From contig VWND01000076.1 in the NCBI GenBank assembly GCA_009599575.1, positions 1,612,001 through 1,676,000 of the forward strand: DNA of 64,000 bases. Direction: 5' to 3'. The stretch is from Blumeriella jaapii (lineage: Eukaryota; Ascomycota; Leotiomycetes; Helotiales; Drepanopezizaceae). The notes beneath the pieces are model-generated. The model made no database searches, was not told the DNA's origin, and saw only the letters and a program-made list of their open reading frames with translations. A program made the position numbers and the translations under genes. Positions 31,722-47,190 of the stretch are shown here, piece after piece. The number at the start of each line of letters is the position of its first letter. Within the stretch, counting starts at the first letter, position 1.

Positions 31722-32416
31722 GTTGAAGCTCAGGACTGCGGTTGGTGGGGAGAAGGAGAGAAAGAAAGGAAGGGGGAAGGAGTTGAGTACTGTTCTGTAC
31801 AGCGCAGTACAGTGCAGTATATCACTTTTATGGCCCACCAAAGAAGTTTTTCTGGGGGAGTGAATTCGAACCTTACCCAGTACACACCTTGACAGCAAGC
31901 ACGTGGCCCACCAATCACAACGCTCGAAATCATACGGCCGAGTCGGGATTGGTGAGATGCCCAGTGTCTGTACCGATTGCCTTTTCTCAAGACGCGATGT
32001 CAGTACAGACAGTACGTAAGTAAAGAGTTTCCTGGCCTCCTGTAAGGGGATGGATCACGTTTACATTAGGTGAAATGAGGATGTCACGCTCTGGTCACCT
32101 GACAGACCTTCGCACACACACCCCTTGTATTCTGGTCCCCTCACACCACCTGGACTGTACCGTACTGTATGTACAGTACAGTACACTCAGCACAGTACAT
32201 ACATACAGTAAACACTGACTGCACATTGTCAGCATCGTGATCAACGAAGACTCGAGCTTGAGCTGCCCACGCACAAAGCGACAGTAGACCAACATGCTGG
32301 CATTTACAGCACATGCTGTACATACTTCGCACAACCCTACATTCAAATCAAGATCAAAGCCCTTCTTCACAATCCTGGCGAGCCAGAATGTTGCAATGAA
32401 AGAAGCCGTCGCGTCA
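31722..32416. other. 5' flank of cytochrome c peroxidase
   Basis: No gene is supported. TACTGTAC-type palindromes lie at 31785-31820 and 31995-32012 and in 32157-32210, close to the peroxidase start. The region is also immediately downstream of the U2 snRNA gene. Confidence 0.55.
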
Positions 32417-32596
32417 ACTGGAGGCAGTGTAATACCAGTGACACAGTGGGAGAGAGCATAGGCAAGCCCAGAGGCAATCCCCCGGGAAACAAAAATAAGT
32501 ATAATCAATGTGATCCCCTTAGGGATCTTTCAGAGATTAAACTGAAAAGAACAGATACTACACTTGATCTAAGCCAATAGGCAAAGCTGTGCACGC
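32417..32596 (-). ncRNA. U2 spliceosomal snRNA
   Basis: The minus strand carries the U2 hallmark GGCTTAGATCAAGTGTAGTA, including the branch-point recognition element GTAGTA (about 32561-32556). TCTGTTCTTTTCAG follows, then TTTAATCTCTGAAA. Stem-loop IIa is GATCCCTAAGGGGATC (about 32527-32512). An Sm site ATTTTTG is at 32496-32490, followed by 3' GC-rich stems. The U2 5' stem-loop I reads GCCTATTGGC, with a TATT rather than the usual TTTT loop. Exact ends are uncertain: the 5' end is probably near 32594-32596 and the 3' end near 32417. A TATA-like CATAAATAAGAC lies about 90 bp upstream on the minus strand (32694-32683). U2 pairs with the intron branch site, and the same window encodes the U1 factor Prp39. 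Confidence 0.93.
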
Positions 32597-32972
32597 GTTA
32601 GCAAGTGTCAATGTTGGGGTCAGAATCGGGATTTCTCACAGAGCTGGAGAAGAAAAAGAGAGCTCTCGTGGGGGGCGGGCCGTCTTATTTATGCTGGACG
32701 AGGTCGTGCACAGACCAGCCTCGCGCTAAAGGGCCGCTAGGCTCAACACGTGACAGGGATCTTCACTGTACCTCCAGGGACAGGACATTTGTGCTGTACT
32801 GTAGTGAAGATTCGAGAAGTCACGTGCCGAGCAGCGCAGCTTCGGCCCACCCAAGTTCTCGCTAAGCCTAGCGCTCGCACATGCAGCCTCAACTCAAGTC
32901 CCAGCGCGAACATTTTCCTCAACCTTCAGATTCCAACGACCACCGACAAAACCGATCATCACCACCGCAGCC
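32597..32972. promoter_or_regulatory. Divergent promoter of U2 snRNA and eL36
   Basis: 376 bp separate the U2 5' end (-) from the eL36 ATG (+). It contains a TATA-like element for U2 (32683-32694, minus strand), CACGTG at 32821-32826, and a CAACGACCACCGACAAAACC-like leader before the eL36 ATG. Both products are constitutively and highly expressed, which fits a shared strong promoter; this is inference. Confidence 0.5.
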
Positions 32973-33577
32973 ATGGCCTCCTCCAAGACAGAGCGCAGCG
33001 GCATCGCCGTCGGCCCCAACAAGGGACATGTACGCACACCCACACCCGAGGCAAATCCAGCCCGTCTCACCTCTTGGAGGATCTCAATATCTCCCACCTG
33101 AGAATATTGGCGATGGACTCAACGGGCTAATCTTTATCTGTTCGCGGCGTGTGTAGAAAACCGAGGCGCGGATCTCCAAGCCCAGAATCAGCCGGTCCAA
33201 GGGCAAGATGAGCAAGCGTACGCAGTTCGTGCGCGACATCGTCAAGGAGGTCTCCGGGTGCGTTTTTCCTCTTCCTTTCCTTCCTTTCTTTCTCTATTAC
33301 GCTGGCCCGGTGGATCATAGAGCTGATTTGGTTGCTTTGAACAGACTCGCTCCGTACGAGCGCCGCGTCATTGAACTCCTCCGCAACAGCAAGGACAAGC
33401 GTGCCCGCAAGCTCGCAAAGAAGAGGGTACGTCTCTGCCACTTTCATCTCCCCCCTCCCTCCCCCTTGGCCCCATACATGTTCTGACAGGAGACAGCTTG
33501 GTACATTTGGACGTGCGAAGGCGAAGGTTGAGGAGCTGACGAACGTCATTGCCGAGTCGAGACGCGCTGGTCACTAA
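32973..33577 (+). CDS. 60S ribosomal protein eL36
   Basis: This cytosolic large-subunit ribosomal protein has 106 residues, typical for the family. Four exons are 32973-33029, 33157-33257, 33345-33426 and 33497-33577. All introns are GT-AG (127, 87 and 70 nt) and all junction phases agree. The start is [19 protein letters not shown]; then [51 protein letters not shown] and the end [20 protein letters not shown]. It is highly basic. A CACCACCGCAGCC leader precedes the ATG. It is divergent from U2 snRNA. Confidence 0.97.
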
Positions 33578-33900
33578 GTGCAACACCGCAACGATCGATA
33601 CCTCTGGGGAATAGAGTGGCATGAGTCAATGAGTGCTCGCGGAACGGTATTCACGGATACCTGATAGCTACCATGCGCATGTATCGCCCGAACCAGAAAC
33701 GAAATTCTGCAACTCCTATGTGTTACCTTGCTTTGGGTTCGTGAAGTGTATTGAATGCTTGCTTGATTGGGAATCTCTCAATAGCTCATTACGCTCGATG
33801 TTTACAGCCACTCCTCCAGAACTCCTTGCTCTGTTGGACAAGCCCGCCCAGAAAATGCCACAAACCCACCAACACTCATAACAAACTCTGACTTTTTCAA
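33578..33900. other. Intergenic region between convergent genes
   Basis: No gene is seen in the 323 bp between eL36 and the UBX-type gene; it presumably holds both 3' UTRs. Confidence 0.6.
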
Positions 33901-35446
33901 CTATTTCTTTGCCAAACCCTTCATCAGCCACTTGGGCATACCCCCCTTTCCCTTCCCACCCCCACTACTCGTCGTCCCCTTTCCCTTCCCATTATCAACA
34001 CTCGCAGCATCACCATCATCCTTCATCTCTTCGACCTGCACCTCAGGAACAACAATCTCCTTCGCGGCAGCCACGTACTGCCCCTTCAGTACCGAGCGCT
34101 TCCTGTCCCTCACCTCATCACTCGCAGCATCCTCCCAGACAAAATTGACCGTCACACGACCCTCAAAGCCCAGATCCCTAATAAGCTTCTTGTCGCTCTT
34201 GGGAACCGTCTGAGGGCCTCTATCCTGGTACACGAGCTTGAAGGGCTGGTCCTCCGCTGCCATCGTACCTGTGACGTGAGCGTAGAGATCGGCTCCTGTC
34301 TCTGCTGCGGTAAAGGTGGCAACGATGGATGTCTCGTCGGGAAACTTGACTTTGATGTTTACCGAGGTCTTCTTTGCGAGCTTGGCGGCTTTTTCTAGGT
34401 CTAGTCGTTCTTGCTCGGCGTCGGAGGGAAGCCGCTTGTTCATCGAGCTCTCTTGAAGCCGGGTTTGATGGAGTTTGGCGTGGGCAACTGTGGGCTCGAA
34501 ATCGTTCTCGTTGTGTGGCTGCAGAGCGGCTTTCGGTGTGTCCGTGGATGGAGCGGAGTATACTTGAATAGGACGTTGATCTGGACCGAGGAGCTGTTGG
34601 GCACCCTCTGACGACTCTGGTACTGATCGCTTGGACGGGACAAGAGTGTTTCCAACAGCTGGCTGGTCTGCATTGTCCATCTTGTCATCTGCTGTAGCCT
34701 CTGGCAGTTTGGCAATAGCATCCGCAACGCTCTCGACTTTTGGGATTTCACTCTCCGGGGCTTCACTCTTCGGTGCCTCCTCCTTGAAATACTGTCCAAT
34801 CTCCTTCATAGCTTCCTCCAGCGGTTGGTCCGTCGGCTTGAACCCAAGTCTTATTGAGACGCTTCCCTGATTGAAACCCAGCTGCGCCAGAGTCTTCTGC
34901 AAGCCACCGAAATCCGACACCTCCCGTCCCATGAGGTTCAGACTGGGCATCTCATAGAAGATTCGTCCTGCACCCGAAGCCCCATTCTCTATTTGCGTGA
35001 CACCCCTAGCTGTGAAATTCTGCGCCGGTCCGTCTTCCCTTGACTCGAATTTCCGCAAGACCAGCCATAACGTAGTGTCGCTTGCGAACTTGTCTATTAA
35101 TCGCCCCCCCGGTACACCCTTCGCCAACGACTCTGGTAATTGCAGAGCTACCGAGACAACAGACGGGGACCGGGATGCTACGACAAGCTCGAGTTTGGCG
35201 CCGGGCACTAATCCTGTTTGTCTGTATGGACTGGAAAGATCGACTATCTTGTTGTTGTTCCTGTAAGGCATTAGCAATCATGAAAAAGACCAGTGATATT
35301 GGAACTCACTTAAGGCCATACTTGCTGGCATCGAGATTGAACTTCTTGCAGGCTTGCTCCAGAACATCAGTCATGTAGGTGCCGGGGCTGACTTTTATAG
35401 TCGTGCGCCGGAAGGACGAGTCAATGACCACAACGTTGCTCGCCAT
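33901..35446 (-). CDS. TUG/Ubx4-type UBX-domain protein
   Basis: This predicted Cdc48/p97 cofactor resembles TUG (ASPSCR1) and yeast Ubx4. Exon 1 is 35446-35310, then a 49-nt intron 35309-35261 (GTGAGT...TTACAG), and exon 2 35260-33901; the product is 498 residues. Residues 1-80 form an N-terminal ubiquitin-like TUG domain (MASNVVVIDSSFRRTTIKVS; SSPYRQTGLVPGAKLELVVA). A second ubiquitin-like segment follows (LWLVLRKFESREDG...GFNQGSVSIRLGFK). Then come a Glu/Ser/Pro-rich linker and a C-terminal UBX-like domain (KTSVNIKVKFPDETSIVATF; FKLVYQDRGPQTVPKSDKKL; VTVNFVWED). The tail is Gly/Lys-rich and ends in MPKWLMKGLAKK. Domain order supports the family call. The client membrane pathway is not deducible here. 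Confidence 0.88.
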
Positions 35447-36024
35447 AGCTCTTATCCGGTTGGCTTGACAGAGGTGTTGTATTGTAGCAGACGCTCTTGC
35501 TTTCGACGATATGATCCAGAGGATTTTGAAAAGGTGTTTTCTTTCACGATAGTCCAAGGATCAGATTTCAAGCAGAAGTGTCGTGGTAGAGCAGCTTCTT
35601 TGTGCTTCTCGAATGTTGCTCAGGGCGTGGCGGGGTCGTTTGTTTGATATGCGCGAAGCTCTTCACTAGGAACGGCTGGCTGTAGGAAAGGAACTCTTCA
35701 AACTTGAGAAGTCAACATAGATATAGAAGTCCTGCTAGAGCAGAAACATGCCCAGGGACATGCTCAATTAGTATGTTGCTAACGTTGCGAGAGTTGCGCC
35801 TCCAAGTTCATCTGGTCGCTCTCCACGCTACCATCCTGGCAGAATCTCGGGCTCCTGCTGGTCCAAGCTCAACACTTGAAGCTCGACGCGCAGCCGTGTC
35901 TACCTGACCTTTCAACAGCTTCAAGTACACCTCAACTCCGCCACGAAGCTCCAGAGAAACAAGAGAGCCCTTTTCTAATCGGTCCAAATCTTGAAATACC
36001 CAATACACCAATCAATCCATCACC
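35447..36024. other. Divergent promoter region
   Basis: This separates the UBX-type gene (-) from proteasome beta-3 (+). No gene is seen. I did not recognise a clear proteasome-associated control element. Confidence 0.5.
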
Positions 36025-36833
36025 ATGGTACGCATTTCTCCCCACCAGACCTGAAAGAAAACAAACCACTAATTCTCTCTCCAGAGCTCCCCCTTCTCCA
36101 TCAGTACGGCCCTCCTCGTCCCATTCCTCTACCGCGAAACTTACCTAGATCCCTAGATGGCGGCGCCTGCGTAGCAATGGTTGGCAAAGACTGCGTAGCC
36201 ATAGCCTGCGATCTGCGCCTCGGTCTCCAAGCCCTGACGGTCAGCAACAACTTCCCCAAGATCTTCTCCTACGGCGACGTCTACCTGGGCCTCACGGGGC
36301 TCGCGACGGACGTCTCCACCGTCTCGGATCTGTTCCGCTACAAGGTCAACATGTACCGCCTGCGCGAGGAGCGCAACATCTCGCCCTCCACCATGGCCAA
36401 CCTGGTCTCCTCCTCCCTGTACGAGAAGCGCTTCGGGCCCTACTTTGTCAGCCCGGTAGTAGCAGGAATCGACCAGAAGAGCGGCAAGCCGTTTATCTGT
36501 GGCTTTGATAGTATCGGGTGCATTGATTTCGCGAAGCACTTTATCGTCAGCGGGACGGCGAGTGATCAGTTGTTTGGTACTTGTGAGGGACTTTGGGAGC
36601 CGGACTTGGTACGTTTCCTCTTCCAACGGCACATTTGCGCATTCGGGGAATTTTCTACCGAGACCAGAGGCTGATGTGACATACTATAGGCACCAGAGGA
36701 TCTTTTCGAGACAATCTCCCAAGCCCTCCTGAATGCAGTTGACAGAGACGCGTTGTCAGGGTGGGGAGCACACGTTTACATTATTGAGAAGGGCAAGGTC
36801 ACGGTGCGGTTACTGAAGGGCAGACAAGATTAA
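36025..36833 (+). CDS. 20S proteasome subunit beta-3 (Pup3/PSMB3)
   Basis: This is a non-catalytic beta-ring subunit of the 20S core. Four exons are 36025-36027 (the ATG alone), 36085-36103 (19 nt), 36157-36608 and 36690-36833; introns are 57, 53 and 81 nt. Splicing yields [20 protein letters not shown], the exact start expected for beta-3. It continues with [40 protein letters not shown] and [20 protein letters not shown], and ends [12 protein letters not shown]. The length, 205 residues, equals that of yeast and human beta-3. There is no N-terminal catalytic threonine, as expected. A naive gene finder could miss the first two exons and start inside exon 3. Confidence 0.96.
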
Positions 36834-38557
36834 GGGGTGCGTTCACAGGCGTTGGTGCGAGATACCGCTGCTGGGATGGGAAGATGGTCGGTCCTGTGTA
36901 CACTAGATAGTATGGCATGGCATTGTGGCTCGATGACAGCGAAATGGATACGATATGACACAGCCTCCATCAAACAGGAATCCAGATGTCAATGCTGATG
37001 GTAGCATTCGCTGTTACCATGGTAAGTCAGCTATCACCTCACCTTGAACACGGCTTGAACTCGGTCCCATGGTCGAAGACACAGAAACAGCACCATCACC
37101 GCTACAACACGAGCTTCCCAAACCAACAATGTTGAGTCGGATCTGCACATCTCAACACTGATTCCATCCATCTCACTTCCATTTCGATAACAATCGATAC
37201 ACATCGACCCTCGCCCTCGCTTCGTCTTGTCTTTTATCTACACACACACACACACCTCAGAAAAGCAAAGCAGAGCGAACCACAAATCTCCCTTTTCTTG
37301 TCATGGTGTTTCCTTTTCGCTTTCAGTTCCTCGTGTATTCGTTCGTTCAATCATTCAATCATCCTGATCCCTAGCTGCGACACGGTAAAATACGTACATA
37401 CATGCGTGCACATATACATACATACCTTACCTAGGTACATACAGTACCTTGACCTTGTATATCCCCCGACTGTAGAACCACACGTCTAGTCTCGAAGAGG
37501 TATGTAACTGCTAGTCGCTGGCAGTAGACTCCTCGTCGACACCTTGTGGAATCGACACGGAGAGAAAAACTACGAAGAGATAAACTATGACTCCCTTCTT
37601 GGGATGCTCACTCAGTTACCCCAGGCTGGTCTATGGGGAAGTGAGTGGGCGGGTATCCTAAGAAAGAAGAGAGGTGTAGGCGTTGAGGTTGTTACCTAGG
37701 CATCTCCAGATAGTGTAGATGGGAGTGGTAGATGTAGACAGAGAGATAGATATTCCTAGCCCAATGGGTTTGAGGAGGGATGCCTGGAACGCGAGAGTAG
37801 ATAGTTAGATACTTGGGCAGCGAGGTGGGATGAGGTGTGTTGACTTCCTTTGAGAGCAAGCCAGCCAGCCAGCAAGCAAGCAAGGCAGTGTCGTCTTGTC
37901 TCACCTTGCCTTGTCTACCTCGGTCGGTCTATCTTTTGAAAATCAATCTGTGGATTGGCTGCTGACAGTTTTGGGAGAAGGTTGATGAAGCCAACGAACG
38001 AACGAATAGTGATTGTTTTGACTATTGTGATGATGATGATGATGATGATGGAGTTGGGAAATACCCATCATACCGGGTACCAAATACCTCTTTTTTGTAC
38101 AGTCTGGAGGGGGGGGGGGGGGGAGGGAGGGAGGGAGGTGGGGTTCGTTGCTGGTGGTGATCGAGGGGGGGAAGAGAATGTAGTATACTTACTGTACCTA
38201 CCTATACCTAAGTACCTATACAGTGCTGTACAGTACATGCTTCACCAGAAGACAACTTAGGAGGAACGTTGTGGTTACTTACCCACGTTCCCAACGTGTT
38301 CACTGGCAATGATGATTCGTGTTCGACGCATCAGATCAGATCAGATCCAGGCCGTGTAAAACTTTTGTTTGCAAACAGGTAGGCTTGTATGTACATTTTG
38401 TTTTCTCAAAACAGGTAGGTAGGGAGGTAGATTAACTACGTATCTACATGTATGCATTGCTTCTCCATCCACTGCATGTTGTCTAGTGAATCTACACTCT
38501 CACGCTTCATTTTGGAACCCATGTACATCCTATGTTGCGGCGTGTGTCTAGTCTAGT
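36834..38557. repeat. Intergenic region with simple repeats
   Basis: No gene is supported. Seen are CA-rich 37241-37255, TACATACATAC repeats (37391-37445), (GAT)n 38029-38050, a 15-nt G run (38109-38123) followed by GGGA repeats, and palindromic TACAGT motifs (38180-38235). It includes the 3' UTRs of two convergent genes. Confidence 0.7.
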
Positions 38558-41783
<3,226 letters not shown>

Positions 41784-43458
41784 GGTGTGCGTAGTGGAGG
41801 GGGGGCAGATGGTACCGTTTTGCGACGGCGAAATTCTCTATCGACGGCGCATGCGCATGCAAGAAGAGATACTGTACAGCGGGCGAGAAGATGTCGAGTC
41901 TGCAAAGAAAGGGACAGGGCAAGGGAACGAAGAAGAAGGGGTTGAAGGGCCAAGCGTGTATATGAAAGAATATATCGACGCTCTTCGATGCGAGAATAGA
42001 AGTGTCCTCTTCTCGAAGCTGTGCTGCGTCCGGATGGCGCTCGGAATAACGTTCCCCTAGTGCGTCCATCTACCGGTCTCTTGGCTTAAGCCGTTTGCAG
42101 AAGGTGGGCTGTCGCTTGATGTCACGTTTTGCTCGGCGGGCCAGGAAATAAGAAGTGATGTCGAGGTTTCTAGAAGAAGCATGCATATAATGTGAATGTG
42201 TACGTGTATGTGTGTGTATGTGTGTATGTGAATTTGTGTTTGTATATGTGTGTATATGTGTATGTGTGTATATACCTATGTACTGTATATATGTATATGT
42301 GTATATGTGTGTATATATGTATATATGTATATATGTATATATGTATATATGTATATATGTATATATGTATATATGCATGTTGATGATGATGACGATGATA
42401 ATGATGATGATGATGTATGTACATGTGTAAACATGTACATTTGTTGATGACCATGATGATGTTTGTTGGTACATGTGTAAACGTGTATATGTGTCGATAA
42501 TGATATTAGCCACCACACCCCCCCGTAGGGCATAGGACGTGCCAAGCTGGGATTTTTGTCCACAAAGTAGGCCTTCGAGAAATCAATTATTTGAAAGAAA
42601 TGTGTGGCCAGTGGGCCCGCTATGTGAGCCCTCCCCCACAGGCGGGATGGTTCTCCATGGTGTTTGTGAAGTGACCCTCGATGGTTCCAAAGATTTCAAA
42701 GTATTTGCAGTACGTATTGAAATGTATGTATGTATGTATGAATATATGTGTGTATGTTTGTACGTATGTATGTTTGTACGTATGTATGTACCTATGTATG
42801 TACATATGTACGTATGTATGAATGTAAATGTACGTGTGCATAATTGTGGAAAGGCAGCCCACTATTATATAAATATTTGAACATTTGAAAACATGAACAG
42901 ATGTAAATGTGCATGTGCATATCTGGAAGCGAGGAGAGTTTTCTCCTTTGTTTTTTTTTTCTCTTCCTCATCTCAAGACAGCCAGGTACTGTACTGTACA
43001 TGTCCTGTCATACTGCACATATACGCCCCTCCTTATCTATCAACTTCTATCAACGTGTGACGTACCGTACTGCAGCCCAGTGCAAACACACATCTGACAA
43101 AAGAGGATGAATCCAATCAACAGTTACGTTTTCCCAATAAACTGTCAAATGAGCGTCGTGATTGTAGTCGTGTTAATGTAAACTCGTGTGTCGTGGTCCC
43201 GTATCCCCCGTCATCTCATCCGCTGCTTTAACCCCCCCCCCCCCTCCCCCCGCTAGCGCTGCCAGCCAGCCAACCCGCCAACCCACCCAACCCAAAGAAC
43301 AAGCCTCCTTGAAACTACAACTTTTCGAACAACAACAACAACACCACCACCACCCCACCCCCCATCTCCATCCACATCCATTTTCAAACCTCCTCCTCTC
43401 TTCCATCTACCTACCATTTCCCACTTTGCACAACTCTTCTTCAGACACCCCCGCCAAA
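41784..43458. repeat. Intergenic region with GT/GTAT microsatellites
   Basis: No gene is supported. A (GTATAT/GTGTAT)n tract covers 42193-42375, (GAT)n 42380-42414, and a second GTATGTAT tract 42722-42830. Open frames here are poly-Tyr/Ile/Val/His artefacts. A C run (43231-43249) and CAACAACAAC/CACCACC repeats (43330-43375) form the leader of the 14-3-3 gene. Confidence 0.85.
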
Positions 43459-44727
43459 ATGACCACCGAAGTAAGTCCTCCCCTTTCCTGCTGCCTCCCC
43501 TCCCTCCCCACTGCGGCCGTCGTGGTGGCCCCCCTCCATACCCTACGCCCAATATCTCGGCGCGACCACTTCATATCGCCTCGGCGCTGCATTCATCGCT
43601 ACAGTACCAGGCAAGCCCGCTGACATCCGTGTGCCTATCTAGCGTGAAAGGTACGAGTCGAGCCCCGGCAGCGCGACCCTCGAGAGCCCTTTCGGCGTGT
43701 TGAGGCTAACTCCCACCACAGCAAGACCTTCCTCGCGCGGCTCTGTGAGCAAGCCGAGCGTTACGATGAGATGGTCACATACATGAAGGAGGTTGCTAAG
43801 GTATGCGATGCGTCCGCGGCCCGTGGCAGTGATGCTGGCCGATAGGGGACCCCCAAGACTGACGACGCGTGACACACACAGTTGGGCGGAGAGCTTACCG
43901 TGGATGAGCGAAATCTGTTGTCCGTTGCTTACAAGAACGTGGTCGGAACCAGACGTGCCTCGTGGCGCATCATCTCCTCGATTGAGCAGAAGGAGGAGTC
44001 TAAGGGTACCGACAAGCACGTCTCCACCATCCGCGACTACCGTCAAAAGATCGAGACCGAGCTTGAGAAGGTCTGCCAGGATGTTCTTGACGTCTTGGAC
44101 GAGTCCCTGATCCCTAAGGCCGAGTCCGGAGAGTCCAAGGTGTTCTACCACAAGATGTAAGTCTTATCGCACACGACATGTGACGGCCGGGCCCGTGGCT
44201 AACGAGGGGCGCACCCTACAGGAAGGGTGACTACCACCGCTACTTGGCCGAGTTTGCTTCCGGTGAGAAGCGCAAGGTTGCTGCCACTGCTGCCCACGAG
44301 GCTTACAAGGTACGCGCTCCCAAGATTGGCTCTCTGTGCAGATCTAATGAGATCGTAGAACGCTACCGATGTCGCCCAAACCGAGCTCACCCCAACCCAC
44401 CCAATCCGCCTTGGTTTGGCCCTCAACTTCTCCGTCTTCTACTACGAGATCTTGAACTCCCCCGACCGTGCATGCCATCTTGCCAAGCAAGCTTTCGATG
44501 ATGCCATTGCTGAGCTCGACTCTCTCTCCGAGGAGTCATACCGTGACAGCACCCTCATCATGCAACTCCTCCGAGACAACCTCACTCTTTGGACCTCATC
44601 GGATAGCGCGGAGGCTGATGCTGCACCAACCGAGGCACCCAAGGAGGCCGAGAAGGCAGCTGAGCCCGAGACCAAGACCGACGCGGCCGAGCCCGAGACC
44701 AAGCCAGCACCTGTCACCGAATCCTAG
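43459..44727 (+). CDS. 14-3-3 protein
   Basis: This dimeric phosphoserine/threonine-binding adaptor regulates kinases, cell cycle and metabolism. Six exons are 43459-43470 (12 nt), 43643-43650 (8 nt), 43722-43800, 43882-44156, 44222-44309 and 44359-44727, giving 276 residues. Splicing gives [20 protein letters not shown], the normal 14-3-3 opening. Signature motifs: [20 protein letters not shown], the binding-groove [15 protein letters not shown] and the helix 8-9 region [20 protein letters not shown], then [20 protein letters not shown]. The C-terminus is Ala/Glu/Pro-rich ([20 protein letters not shown]), longer than in yeast-free minimal forms. The first two exons together encode fewer than seven residues. 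No nearby gene suggests a specific partner. Confidence 0.97.
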
Positions 44728-47190
44728 ACGTCTCCGATCCCGAATCTCCTCGTCTCATTTTCATATGCTTCTTGATCTTGCTGGAGTAGCTGGTATATCT
44801 GGTCTGCTCGCTGGTGGAGTGAAGGGCGGCATTGGGCCAGGATGGGAGTTGATATGAAAAGCAGAACGAGCGGTTTTGCGAATTCATTGGCGATTTGCGA
44901 ATACACCATCCTGCGAACCTTGACGATCATGTTTTTCTTTTATCGATTGCGATATCTTTTCCTCCTCGTTGCGGTGTGCGTCCTTCGCGTCTGTCTGTGA
45001 CGTGTTTTGCAGAAGAGGCTCTCTCGCGCCTTCTGAAGCGAGAGACGTCTCTTGATATTGGAATGCACGTTTTTCCATCTCACAACGAGCCTCAACGGCA
45101 TCACGTTGCGTTGTCATTGAAGAGACCCCCTTGGCAGCTCCATGTCTCTTGCATAGACGGACGGGCTTGATACTCCATCTCAGATTCTCGCGGATTTGCT
45201 TGCATCCAACCGTTGTGTCCCCTCCCGCCCCTCCCCCCCACGAATACGCATCAAGAGGAGAAGTATTCATAGCTGGAATTTGTTACCTCCTAGAGAGAGT
45301 GGCTGGCTATGTTCTACGAATACTTCACTACAAACAGACATCCGGGGTGTCTTTGACGTTTTTCTATTAATAAAAAAATGTGCTGACTGACAACGTTCGA
45401 TAATTCTTTGATCCTCTTTTTTAGCACTCTTTTCCTCCTATCATCTCACGATATCAACAGGTAGGCTGATAGCTATCTCAACGATTCTCCTTTCTTTTTC
45501 TCATGTACCCAAAGTTTGCACGAGTGAGGGGCGCGCACGTGGAGGAGGCGGGTTTTTTTTTTTCTTCTGCCCGAGCCTGTGTGACGTGTGGGTGGGTATG
45601 TGGGGACTGCGAGTGAGAGATTTTTTGTTTGAGATAGATAATTTAATAGGGGGAGGGGGGCATGTTTCATCGGCTTTTTGGAGACTGGGGGTTTTGAGAA
45701 CCGCTTTTTTTTTTTTTTCATCTCTTCTTTTTTTTTTAGCAACTCATCTCTTCGAATCTTATCCCGACCGAGGGAGGACATTCAGTACAGGTAAGTAAGG
45801 TATACAGACACACCTCGAGCATAACCAGGCAACTCCGTAGGCACCATGTATGGCAAGTTAGGTAAGGTACAATACAATGTCCAATATCTAGGTTGGTTAT
45901 GGATTGAGGGCATGGATGCGGTGAAATCATCCTGTGGAGTGGAGTGGAGTGGAGTGCAGAGTGTGAGAAGAATTGAAATGGTGGTTAGGTAAGAAATCAC
46001 GGCTGCTCTCGCACATAGGTATGGGCATGTACAGATATAGATTGTTTCATGATTGGTTTCAATGTATTAATTTTTCTTGCTCTGTACTGTAAGATATAAA
46101 AATAGCTACTTTGCTTGCTTTCTTTCTGCCTCTGGCATTTGCCAGCCAGGCTGATCGGTCGGTTCCTTGGGCGCAGCTGTCTGGCTGTGTACGTACGGTT
46201 TTACTGCAGCAATATTAGCTACCACTACCCACAGCGAGTGCATGCAAGCAGAGTAAATGGGAGGAGTTGTAAGGGTGCTCAGAGTCTAATTAATCGGTCC
46301 TCAAAGGTGAATAGGACAGGGATAACTGAAGATTGTTTCATCATGGCGGGTAGAAGAAAGGACATTGGTGTGTGTTGTGTGGTAGAGAATGAGAGAGAGG
46401 TACATACCAGCTGTGATAAGGCTTGGTTGGCGGCTTGTAGGCTGGATAGATCATGAGTTAGTAGAGCATTAGCTGATTGCTGATTGCTGAGTAGAATAGA
46501 GAAACGCATTGAGAGATATGTACTGTAACAAACAGTAGGACACTCCGACTGGAATGCTAATCAGAAAACCAGCTGAAGCTCCAGGGAGGATCCTCAACGA
46601 AGCCATTTGGCATGAAACAAACATCGTATAGATACATGCAATTGTATGTATAGCAATAACGGCTTGTTGGAAGATTGATTTTGCGCGGAAAGGTGGGGGA
46701 TTGTAAGAAATTGGGAGGAAACGGAGCTGTCGAATCGGACGAGAAGTAGTCCTTTGCACTTTGAGGCATCAGAAATGGTCATGTTGAAATCATCCCCAGT
46801 AGGGTAAGACTCTTCCTATTATGTATGACGACACAGGATACGGAGTATCCTGCGCATCGTGTCATCATGTGCCTTGCGAAAAGAAGAAAAGCAAACGAAA
46901 ATCCAGATGGCGAGGATTTTTATATCATGGTGTGCGTCTAATCCCGAAGTGGTTAGCGCTGGCGGGTCAGTACCGGCTCTGCGGCTGAATTTGTGCCATT
47001 TATTTCGGGACGCGACAAGCACTTCAGACTCTCCTCTCCCTTGAATCAACGTCTCAACACTTTGCACGACCTCACAGGAAGGCGACGTCTGCCAGAGTCA
47101 TCACTACGCAGCATTCGTCTTTACACATCGGCAGCTTGCGCAACGACGAATATCTGGCCGTCGATCTGTACCAAGTCTCCCTTGGCGACA
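44728..47190. other. Intergenic region
   Basis: No gene is supported in 2.46 kb. T runs lie at 45553-45562 and 45706-45740. GGAGT repeats (45937-45957) and scattered TACTGTA motifs (46084-46091, 46518-46525) are seen. Positions 47040-47190 precede the Prp39 ATG. Confidence 0.55.

Noticed and set aside
31830..31890. GGTTCGAATTC on the minus strand as a possible tRNA T-loop
   Set aside because: No 5-bp T stem around it and no A box or acceptor stem at the right distance.
30944..31892. Plus-strand frames over the peroxidase locus
   Set aside because: Antisense shadows of the GC-rich peroxidase exons.
42070..42563. Open frames of Tyr/Ile/His repeats on both strands
   Set aside because: They arise from (GTATAT)n and (GAT)n simple sequence.
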